13,651 nucleotides of DNA from CAG-1031 sp964556785 (GTDB lineage: Bacteria; Bacteroidota; Bacteroidia; Bacteroidales; Muribaculaceae), in contig CAZKXM010000050.1 in assembly GCA_964556785.1 (NCBI GenBank), positions 1-13,651 on the forward strand, written 5' to 3'. The position numbers and the translations under genes were made by a program. Of this stretch, positions 5,407-11,776 are shown piece by piece. Within the stretch, counting starts at the first letter, position 1. Every line of letters begins with the position of its first letter. The notes beneath the pieces are model-generated. The model was given only the letters and a program-made list of their open reading frames with translations. It was not told the origin of the DNA and ran no database searches.

Positions 5407-6105
5407 ATGAGAATCAAGAAAATTGTAGGTGGCGTTACACTTGCCGCATGTGTTTTGGTGTCAACGAGTTGTAACATGAACAATCTCGGCAAGGGTGCAC
5501 TGATCGGTGGTGGCAGCGGAGCCGGTGTAGGAGCCGGTATCGGTGCTCTGATCGGTGGAGGCAAGGGTGCGGGCATCGGAGCCGCTATCGGTGCGGCTGT
5601 GGGAGCCGGAGCCGGAGCCCTTATCGGCAACAAGATGGACAAGCAGAAAAAGGAGCTTGAGCAGCAGCTGGGTAATTCCGCGACTGTTCAGACCGTTCAG
5701 GATCAGAACGGACTCCAGGCAATCAAGGTGACGTTTAACAGCGCCATCCTTTTCCCGACCAACGGCACAACCCTCAGCTCAAACGCACGCAACGAACTCA
5801 GCGAGTTTGCAGCATCGCTCCGCAACAACCCCGACACTAATGTGCAGATCGACGGTTACACAGACAATACCGGAACTTATGCCGTGAATGAGCGGGTGGC
5901 CAACGGACGCGCCGATGCGGTGAAGACATTCCTGATCAACAGTGGAATCGCCGCAAACCGTCTCACCGCCTACGGTATTCCCATGGCCGACTATGTAGCG
6001 TCGAACGACACCCCCGAGGGCCGTGCGCAGAACCGACGCGTTGAAATCTATATCACCGCCAACAGCGAGATGATCCGCCAGGCCGAGGCCGGGACACTCC
6101 AGTGA
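5407..6105 (+). CDS. OmpA-family lipoprotein with glycine zipper (YiaD-like)
   Basis: This 232-residue envelope protein has three parts. Residues 1-22 are a lipoprotein signal ending in LVSTSC, with Cys22 the lipidated residue. Residues 30-74 are a glycine zipper (GALIGGGSGAGVGAGIG and similar) likely to insert in or pack against the membrane. After a short charged coil (KMDKQKKELEQQL), residues about 95-220 form an OmpA C-terminal domain with DGYTDNTGTYAVNERVANGR and GRAQNRRVEI, which supply the aspartate and arginine that bind diaminopimelate in peptidoglycan. It probably ties the outer membrane to the cell wall. AAGG sits directly before the ATG in an A-rich leader. A weak candidate promoter (TTG 5333-5335, 21 bases, TATTCG 5357-5362) is not convincing. 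The PBP gene follows after 80 bases with its own promoter element. Confidence 0.93.
   Translation: MRIKKIVGGVTLAACVLVSTSCNMNNLGKGALIGGGSGAGVGAGIGALIGGGKGAGIGAAIGAAVGAGAGALIGNKMDKQKKELEQQLGNSATVQTVQDQNGLQAIKVTFNSAILFPTNGTTLSSNARNELSEFAASLRNNPDTNVQIDGYTDNTGTYAVNERVANGRADAVKTFLINSGIAANRLTAYGIPMADYVASNDTPEGRAQNRRVEIYITANSEMIRQAEAGTLQ
5494..5628 (+). repeat. In-frame 48-base tandem repeat encoding the glycine zipper
   Basis: Two 48-base units (5494-5541 and 5542-5589) and a partial third (5590-5628) encode GALIGGGSGAGVGAGI, GALIGGGKGAGIGAAI and GAAVGAGAGALIG. The first two share long identical runs (for example CTGATCGGTGG). The period is exactly 16 codons, so unit gain or loss would keep the frame. 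Confidence 0.75.
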
Positions 6106-6125
6106 GGATAGGGTGAAAAAGTGTG

Positions 6126-6174
6126 AATACCGGCCGCAGGTTACAATCTTTTGTGTAAATTTGCGGTCGGTATT
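6126..6174. promoter_or_regulatory. Long inverted repeat spanning the PBP promoter
   Basis: AATACCGGCCGCA (6126-6138) and TGCGGTCGGTATT (6162-6174) are complementary over 13 bases with one G-U type mismatch, around a 23-base spacer. The left arm covers the expected -33 zone and the right arm starts in the last bases of the -7 element and runs over the probable transcription start. It follows the OmpA-lipoprotein stop by 20 bases, so it may be a terminator stem (though without a uridine run) or an operator. Confidence 0.55.
6156..6163 (+). promoter_or_regulatory. -7 promoter element of the class A PBP gene
   Basis: TAAATTTG is an exact TAnnTTTG match 22 bases before ATG 6186. No good -33 TTTG is present at the expected spacing, where instead the left arm of an inverted repeat lies, which may suggest activator- or repressor-controlled expression. 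Confidence 0.55.
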
Positions 6175-6185
6175 ACCGTGTTTAT

Positions 6186-8579
6186 ATGAGAAACGACTCT
6201 CAGACCACCCGCCCGGCGCGCAAGGGGCGTGGGATAATTATAACTCTATGGATTGCCTTCGCTATGGTTGTGGGGGCTGCTTTCCTGTTTTTCTTCCTTG
6301 TCTATAACGGCATAATCGGCTACATGCCCCCCGTGGAGGAGCTCAAGAATCCCCGCGACAGGTTTGCCACCGTGATCTACTCGGCCGACGGTCAGGAAAT
6401 AGGGCGCTATTTCCGCAACACCGGCAACCGTGTATATGCCGACTTCGACGACATTTCGGAGCATGTTGTCAACGCCCTTATCGCAACTGAAGATTCACGC
6501 TTCGAGGACCATTCGGGCATTGACGGGCGCGCGCTGATGCGTGTTCTTGTCCGCACCCTGCTGCTCAGGCAGAAGAATGCCGGCGGCGGATCGACACTCA
6601 CCCAGCAGCTTGCAAAACAGCTTTATTCACCCGAAAGCAACGGCTTTTTATCGCGTGCGCTGCAGAAACCGATCGAATGGATGATCGCCGTCAAACTCGA
6701 GCGTTATTACTCGAAGGATGAGATCATAAAGATGTATCTCAACCAGTTTGACTTCCTTTATAATGCCGTTGGCATCAAGAGTGCCGCATGGGTTTATTTC
6801 GGGAAAGATCCGAAAGACCTTAACATACAGGAGGCTGCCACACTTGTCGGAATGGTGAAGAACCCGGCTTACTACAATCCCGTCCGTCAGAACGAGCGCA
6901 CCCGCCAGCGCCGCAATGTTGTTTTCGAGCAGATGGAAAAGGCTGGCCTTCTAACCCGTGCCGAAGTCGACTCACTTTCCGAACTCCCTCTCACCCTTAA
7001 TTTCCACAAGGTGGATCATAAGGATGGAGTAGCGCCATATTTCCGTGAGGAGCTGCGCCGTGTTCTGCGCGCCAAAATGCCCGTGCGTTCCGACTATCGC
7101 GGCTGGGAGATGCAGAAGTTTATCGAAGATTCGATCGCTTGGGAAACCAACCCGCTCTTTGGGTGGATAGAGAAAAATCCGAAGCCCGACGGGTCGAAGT
7201 ATGACATCTACTCCGATGGACTGAAGATCTACACAACGATCGATACCCGCATGCAGCAGTATGCCGAAGAAGCCGTGGCCAAGCACATGGGCGGCTATCT
7301 TCAGCCCGCTTTTTGGCGCGAGAAGCGGGGATCGTCGAGCGCACCCTACACATCCGACAGGCGCGAGCTCTCAGAAATACGCCTTAACCATCTGCTCCGC
7401 AACGCCATGCGCAACACCGACCGCTACCGCATGATGCAGAAGGCCGGAGCGTCGAGGGCTGAGATAGAAAAAGCGTTCAATACACCGCGCGAAATGAAGG
7501 TGTTCAGCTATCACGGGATGATCGACACCGTCATGACGCCGATGGACTCGGTGAGGTATCACAAGAGCTTCCTTCGCTGCGGATTCGTGGCCGTCGACCC
7601 GCAGAACGGACACATCAAGGCGTATGTGGGAGGGCCTGATTTCTCATTCTTCCAGTATGACATGGTTTCCACCGGTCGCCGCCAGATAGGCTCGACAGTC
7701 AAGCCGTTCCTCTATGCCTATGCCATGGAGGAGGGCTACACTCCCTGCGATCAGTTCCTTAATTCGCAGCCTGTCTACACTGATGAAGAGGGCAACACAT
7801 GGGCTCCGCGTAGCGGCGGACAGTCGCGCGCCGGTCAGATGGTTGACCTTCGCTGGGCCCTCACCACTTCAAACAACTGGATTTCAGCGCGCCTGATTTC
7901 AGCCCTCTCGCCAGCCAATGTTGCACGCACCATGCACAATTTCGGTATCACAGGCGATATTCCCGCCGTTCTTTCGCTCTGTCTCGGGCCGAATGATGTG
8001 TCGGTCAAGGAGATGGCCGGGGCCTACACAGCTTTTGCCAACAACGGCATGCGTGTCGATCCGATGATGGTGACAGCGATTGCCGACGGCAACGGTAATG
8101 TGATATCAGAGTTTACACCGAAACACACCGAGGTTCTCAGCGAAACGGCCTACTATCGCATTCTGTCGATGCTTCTCAACGTGGTTGACAGCGGTACGGC
8201 GCGTAAACTGCGCAGCACCTATGGCCTCACCGGTCAGATCGGTGGAAAGACCGGCACAACGAACTATAACGCCGACGGATGGTTCATGGGCTTCACTCCG
8301 CAGTTGGTGGCCGCAACCTGGGTGGGTGGCGACGAGCGGTTTATCCACTTCAACAACATGGGCTACGGGCAGGGCTCGGCAATGGCGCTCCCGATCTATG
8401 GACTGTTTATGAAGAAAGTGTTCGCCGATCCGAGTCTCCCTTACTCACAGAGTGCCAAGTTTGAATTTCCCGAGGAGATAAACCTGTGCCAGAGAGAGGA
8501 TTTCGGCTATTCCGACGGTGGCGACGAGTTGGGCGCAGACGATCCCGAGGAATCAACCATCGAAGACATTTTTGACTGA
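6186..8579 (+). CDS. Class A penicillin-binding protein (glycosyltransferase GT51 + transpeptidase)
   Basis: This bifunctional peptidoglycan synthase has 797 residues. A short basic cytoplasmic tail is followed by one membrane anchor (IIITLWIAFAMVVGAAFLFFFLVY, about 16-40). The GT51 domain (about 60-240) polymerises lipid II: EDSRFEDHSG with catalytic Glu102, GGGSTLTQQLAKQLY (133-147) and KLERYYSKDEIIKMYLN. The transpeptidase domain (about 460-750) crosslinks stem peptides: the STVK motif with nucleophile Ser503 and Lys506, SNN at 562-564 and KTGT starting at Lys688. A charged insertion of about 100 residues (roughly 370-460) lies between the domains, and the C terminus is very acidic (DELGADDPEESTIEDIFD). 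All catalytic motifs are intact, so it should be active and a beta-lactam target. It resembles PBP1A (mrcA/ponA); I leave the symbol empty because Bacteroidales carry several paralogues. A hairpin follows at 8605-8639. Confidence 0.96.
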   Translation: MRNDSQTTRPARKGRGIIITLWIAFAMVVGAAFLFFFLVYNGIIGYMPPVEELKNPRDRFATVIYSADGQEIGRYFRNTGNRVYADFDDISEHVVNALIATEDSRFEDHSGIDGRALMRVLVRTLLLRQKNAGGGSTLTQQLAKQLYSPESNGFLSRALQKPIEWMIAVKLERYYSKDEIIKMYLNQFDFLYNAVGIKSAAWVYFGKDPKDLNIQEAATLVGMVKNPAYYNPVRQNERTRQRRNVVFEQMEKAGLLTRAEVDSLSELPLTLNFHKVDHKDGVAPYFREELRRVLRAKMPVRSDYRGWEMQKFIEDSIAWETNPLFGWIEKNPKPDGSKYDIYSDGLKIYTTIDTRMQQYAEEAVAKHMGGYLQPAFWREKRGSSSAPYTSDRRELSEIRLNHLLRNAMRNTDRYRMMQKAGASRAEIEKAFNTPREMKVFSYHGMIDTVMTPMDSVRYHKSFLRCGFVAVDPQNGHIKAYVGGPDFSFFQYDMVSTGRRQIGSTVKPFLYAYAMEEGYTPCDQFLNSQPVYTDEEGNTWAPRSGGQSRAGQMVDLRWALTTSNNWISARLISALSPANVARTMHNFGITGDIPAVLSLCLGPNDVSVKEMAGAYTAFANNGMRVDPMMVTAIADGNGNVISEFTPKHTEVLSETAYYRILSMLLNVVDSGTARKLRSTYGLTGQIGGKTGTTNYNADGWFMGFTPQLVAATWVGGDERFIHFNNMGYGQGSAMALPIYGLFMKKVFADPSLPYSQSAKFEFPEEINLCQREDFGYSDGGDELGADDPEESTIEDIFD

Positions 8580-8604
8580 TTCAACAGACCCCGCTGATAA
8601 TATT

Positions 8605-8639
8605 ACGGCACCATGCGATGTAACAATGCATGGTGCCGT
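8605..8639 (+). terminator. Hairpin after the PBP gene, probable terminator
   Basis: ACGGCACCATGC (8605-8616) pairs perfectly with GCATGGTGCCGT (8628-8639) around an 11-base loop, 25 bases after the PBP stop. It is the only strong structure before the next promoter. The following bases (TCGTCATAAG) lack a uridine run, so termination efficiency is uncertain. Confidence 0.55.
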
Positions 8640-8737
8640 TCGTCATAAGCAGGACCCATATTCCAACCTGACCTTTTACCGGCTCTGATAGTGCGCCAAA
8701 AAACGATGGTTTGCCACGGTTTTTCGGAATTTCTTGT

Positions 8738-8745
8738 TATCTTTG
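8738..8745 (+). promoter_or_regulatory. -7 promoter element of the DUF6242-DUF6089-uppS-bamA cluster
   Basis: TATCTTTG matches TAnnTTTG exactly, followed by the frequent CA. A TTTG at 8710-8713 is the nearest -33 candidate, but the spacing of 24 bases is longer than usual. Transcription would start near 8751, about 16 bases before ATG 8767. Confidence 0.6.
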
Positions 8746-8766
8746 CATCTTGAAAAAAGTGTGAAT

Positions 8767-10275
8767 ATGTCTCGCAAACTATCCATATATGCGTTAGTGA
8801 TGCTGCTCGGTGTGATTGCGTGCGGCTGCAACTCCGAGGCGGAGCAGGCAACCGTATCGACCTACGAGAGCACCAACGTTTCGGGCTTCTCGATTGCCAA
8901 GGACGACAAGATTCTGGCCAATCTCGACTCGGTTTACTTTTCTATTGATCTCAACAACGCAAGGATTTTCAATGCCGACTCGCTTCCGAAAGGCACCGAC
9001 GTCAGCAAGCTCGTGGTGAACATCTCCACTGCCAGCGTTCGAGCCGTTGAGCTCTTTGTGAACCGTGGCATAAAAGGCGACACGGTCTACAACTATCTCG
9101 CATCGCAGTCCGACAGCATTGATTTCACCAATCCGGTGACATTGCGCATCACTTCGCAAAGCGGCACCTCACGCGACTATCAGGTGAAGGTCAATGTCCA
9201 CAAAATGATTCCCGACTCGCTTTTCTGGAACGAGACCGCCCGCACCGAGCTGCCTACGCTTCTCGATCTCCCCGTGGCCCAGAAAACCGTGTTGTTTAAG
9301 GACCGGGCTGTGACTCTCACGGTTGATGCCGACGGCAGAGCATCGGTTGCCGTAAGCGGGAATCCAGCCGAAGGATGGGAATCGCAGATTGTCACTTTGC
9401 CGGCTGGTGCCGATGTCCGTTCTTTGACCGCTACGGAAAATGCGCTCTATATTAACGATGAAGATGGTAATCTCTACACCACTGATGCCGTTGACGGTCA
9501 GTGGGTTGCCACCGGCACTTCGATGACCACACTCCTTGGCGGTTACGGATCGGTGCTCCTCGGTGCCACAGTCGACGCAAACGGGCTCTGGAGTCTTGGT
9601 TCATATCCGGCAGACGCATTTGCTTCGGTGGCCGCCCCCGACGATTTCCCGGTTAAGGGAGCATCGGCAATGATTGTCTACAGCTCAGAATGGACACAGC
9701 AGAATTTGGGTGTGATTGTGGGCGGACGCACTGCCACAGGGCAGCTTATCGGCAACACTTGGGCCTTCGACGGATCAAAGTGGGCCCGCATAAACATGTC
9801 GACCTCTATAGGCCAGTCGGAGGGTGTCACGCTGGTTCCGTATTTCGCCTTCCGCACATCAGCCAACTGGACCGTTACCCGTCAGAGCGTGCTTCTGGCC
9901 ATTGGCGGAAAATCGGCCACCGGCGCCACGCTGAAAAACATCTATGTTTCGTTTGACCGCGGCATTACATGGAGCGCGGCAGCGACAACCATGCACCTGC
10001 CCGCCTACATGCCTAATTTCGCGTTTGCCGACGGCCTTGTGTTTGACTCTACATTGAGCCTCGAAAGCCGTGCGGGCGACCTTTGGACAGAAATGCCTGA
10101 CGAAAAACTTCCGCGCTGGTGGAAAAAAGAGCAAGGTTCGCGTGCCGTCGAGGCAATTACAAGCTGGGAATGTCCGTTTATATATCTGTTTGGCGGAGTC
10201 AATGCCCGCGGCGAAGTGTTTGACACAGTGTGGCGCGGAGTCGTGAACCGGCTCACATTCTGTCCGCTCTATTAA
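8767..10275 (+). CDS. DUF6242 lipoprotein with kelch-like repeats
   Basis: This is a surface or periplasmic lipoprotein of 502 residues and unknown function. The N terminus MSRKLSIYALVMLLGVIAC is a lipoprotein signal; Cys19 (VIAC) or Cys21 is lipidated. Residues about 35-135 form the N-terminal DUF6242 domain, with the pattern DSVYFSIDLNNARIFNADSLP and RDYQVKVNVH. The rest is beta-rich, with kelch-type elements such as GVIVGGRTATGQLIGNTWAF, LLAIGGKSATGATLKNIYVS and IYLFGGVNARGEVFDTVW, pointing to a beta-propeller. ATG 8767 was chosen because it starts the signal peptide; an in-frame TTG at 8734 lies upstream of the -7 element. The next gene starts 22 bases after the stop, so it is probably the first gene of the cluster ending in bamA. 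From memory, DUF6242 and DUF6089 genes often precede uppS-bamA in Bacteroidales. Confidence 0.85.
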   Translation: MSRKLSIYALVMLLGVIACGCNSEAEQATVSTYESTNVSGFSIAKDDKILANLDSVYFSIDLNNARIFNADSLPKGTDVSKLVVNISTASVRAVELFVNRGIKGDTVYNYLASQSDSIDFTNPVTLRITSQSGTSRDYQVKVNVHKMIPDSLFWNETARTELPTLLDLPVAQKTVLFKDRAVTLTVDADGRASVAVSGNPAEGWESQIVTLPAGADVRSLTATENALYINDEDGNLYTTDAVDGQWVATGTSMTTLLGGYGSVLLGATVDANGLWSLGSYPADAFASVAAPDDFPVKGASAMIVYSSEWTQQNLGVIVGGRTATGQLIGNTWAFDGSKWARINMSTSIGQSEGVTLVPYFAFRTSANWTVTRQSVLLAIGGKSATGATLKNIYVSFDRGITWSAAATTMHLPAYMPNFAFADGLVFDSTLSLESRAGDLWTEMPDEKLPRWWKKEQGSRAVEAITSWECPFIYLFGGVNARGEVFDTVWRGVVNRLTFCPLY

Positions 10276-10297
10276 CAATAATCCTCAATTGAGATAA

Positions 10298-10999
10298 ATG
10301 CTTAACTTTTCACGGCGCGTTATTCTGACTGCGATTCTCGCGATTCTTGCGGGAGTATGCAGCAGTGTGCGTGCCGAGGATGTTGAGAGCTACAAGTTTG
10401 ATATCGGTGCCGGAATCGGCATGAGCGGTTATCTTGGCGACGCTAATGAAAGCAATCTGTTTCACAAGCCCGGATTCACGGGCAATGTGTCGTTCCGTTG
10501 GCTGGCCAACAATCGGTTTGCCGTCAGAGGAATGCTTTCGGCAGCCACGTTGAGCGGAAACACGGCTGATTTTGACAACGCTTTGCCCGGCGGAGTTGAC
10601 TATAGCTTTACGTCGACGGTGTTTGACCTTGGCGCACGTGCCGAATTCAACTTTTTCCCTTACGGAATAGGGGAGACCTACAAGCGCCTGCGCCGCTGGA
10701 CTCCTTATCTGGCAGTTGGACTCGGAGCAGCTCTCGCTTCATCAGAGGGACACACATCGGTGGCCATGTCGCTTCCGATGGCCGTAGGCGTGAAGTTCAA
10801 GGTGCGCCCTCGTTTCAACCTCGCTGTGGAGTTTGCTATGACGAAAGTGTTCGGCGACCATGTTGACGGTCCCGATCTGAGCGACCTCTACACCATCAAG
10901 AGTTCATTCCTTAAAAATACCGACTGGTTTTCCACTATCGGAATCTCGTTCTCCTATGAGTTCGGGCCCCGATGTGTTGTTTGTCACCGAATCGACTGA
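10298..10999 (+). CDS. DUF6089 family outer-membrane beta-barrel protein
   Basis: This 233-residue protein has a Sec signal peptide (MLNFSRRVILTAILAILAGVC...VRAE, cleavage after about residue 26) and a body of alternating amphipathic strands, consistent with a small beta-barrel: FDIGAGIGMSGYLGDANE, GFTGNVSFRWLANNRFAVRG, FDLGARAEFNFFPYG, WTPYLAVGLGAAL and FSTIGISFSYEFG near the end. The GYLGD element and the FFPYG turn are typical of DUF6089. The function is unknown; steady placement beside uppS and bamA suggests an envelope role, which is inference. A pair of cysteines (RCVVCH) closes the protein. It lies 22 bases after DUF6242, and its stop is 13 bases before the chosen uppS start. Confidence 0.85.
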   Translation: MLNFSRRVILTAILAILAGVCSSVRAEDVESYKFDIGAGIGMSGYLGDANESNLFHKPGFTGNVSFRWLANNRFAVRGMLSAATLSGNTADFDNALPGGVDYSFTSTVFDLGARAEFNFFPYGIGETYKRLRRWTPYLAVGLGAALASSEGHTSVAMSLPMAVGVKFKVRPRFNLAVEFAMTKVFGDHVDGPDLSDLYTIKSSFLKNTDWFSTIGISFSYEFGPRCVVCHRID

Positions 11000-11012
11000 T
11001 CATCAACCCGCC

Positions 11013-11753
11013 ATGTCACTCAAAGAGCAGATAATCCAATCACGCATTCCTGAGCATGTTGCCATTATCATGGACGGCAACGGCCGCTGGGCCACTGCCC
11101 GCGGTCTCGACAGAACTGAAGGGCATGTTGCCGGAGTCGATACTGTCAGACGCATAACCGAAGCGGCGTCAGAAGTGGGAGTGAAATATCTGACACTTTA
11201 CACCTTCTCGATCGAAAACTGGAACCGGCCGCGCTATGAAGTTGACGCGTTGATGCACCTCGTTGTAATCGCTATCGAGCGCGAGACTCCTGACCTGATC
11301 AAGAACAATGTCAGGCTCACGATGATAGGCGACCGCAGCCGTATGCCTGAAGAGGCCCGTCGGCGCCTTGAGAAGTGCATTGACGACACTGCTCACTGCA
11401 CCGGCTTGACCCTCATTCTGGCGCTTAGCTATTCCTCGCGCTGGGAAATGGCCGAAGCAATGCGCGCTATAGCCTCTGAGGTTCGTGACGGAAAGCTCGA
11501 CCCTGACTCAATCACCGAAGAAACTATCTCTGAACATCTCACAACCGCGGATATTCCTGATCCCGATCTGATGATCAGAACCGGAGGCGAGAAACGCATA
11601 AGCAATTTCTTGCTTTGGCAGCTCGCCTACAGCGAACTCTTTATTGACTCAAAATATTGGCCTGACTATACGGCCGACGACTTCTATGGCGCAATTGCTG
11701 ATTTCCAGCAACGTGAACGCCGGTTCGGTCTGACCTCCGAACAAGTGAAATAA
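11013..11753 (+). CDS. uppS: Isoprenyl transferase (undecaprenyl diphosphate synthase)
   Basis: This is a cytoplasmic cis-prenyltransferase of 246 residues. It extends farnesyl diphosphate with isopentenyl diphosphate to undecaprenyl diphosphate, the lipid carrier for peptidoglycan and surface glycans. Family motifs are complete: HVAIIMDGNGRWA with catalytic Asp21, the YLTLYTFSIENWNRP strand, LILALSYSSRWE, and DLMIRTGGEKRISNFLLWQ with the diphosphate-binding arginines, then YSELFI. I chose ATG 11013 because homologues begin about a dozen residues before HVAIIMDG; an in-frame ATG at 10956 would add 19 unlikely residues and overlap the DUF6089 gene by 44 bases. Product length is normal. bamA follows after 23 bases, so the pair is probably co-transcribed. 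Confidence 0.97.
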   Translation: MSLKEQIIQSRIPEHVAIIMDGNGRWATARGLDRTEGHVAGVDTVRRITEAASEVGVKYLTLYTFSIENWNRPRYEVDALMHLVVIAIERETPDLIKNNVRLTMIGDRSRMPEEARRRLEKCIDDTAHCTGLTLILALSYSSRWEMAEAMRAIASEVRDGKLDPDSITEETISEHLTTADIPDPDLMIRTGGEKRISNFLLWQLAYSELFIDSKYWPDYTADDFYGAIADFQQRERRFGLTSEQVK

Positions 11754-11776
11754 ACAAACCGATCTGAAACCACATT

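Noticed and set aside
5382..5642. Minus-strand proline/alanine-rich ORF
   Set aside because: Low-complexity shadow of the GC-rich glycine-zipper repeat on the opposite strand.
6113..6129. Similarity of GTGAAAAAGTGTGAATA to the leader of the DUF6242 gene (8752-8768)
   Set aside because: A-rich leader sequence with a one-base length difference and no shared downstream context; probably coincidence.
6113..6307. Plus-strand 64-residue ORF with several cysteines
   Set aside because: It overlaps the PBP promoter, inverted repeat and PBP start in another frame; the second half is a shadow of the PBP membrane anchor.
8603..8851. Minus-strand ORF of 82 residues in the PBP-DUF6242 gap
   Set aside because: It runs across the hairpin and the promoter and into the DUF6242 signal peptide, with no domain or coding-like composition.
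10284..10293. Palindrome CTCAATTGAG before the DUF6089 gene
   Set aside because: Ten bases without a loop, expected by chance; no promoter element accompanies it.
10956..11012. Upstream ATG extending UppS by 19 residues
   Set aside because: The added residues are not family-like and would overlap the DUF6089 gene by 44 bases; ATG 11013 fits homologues.
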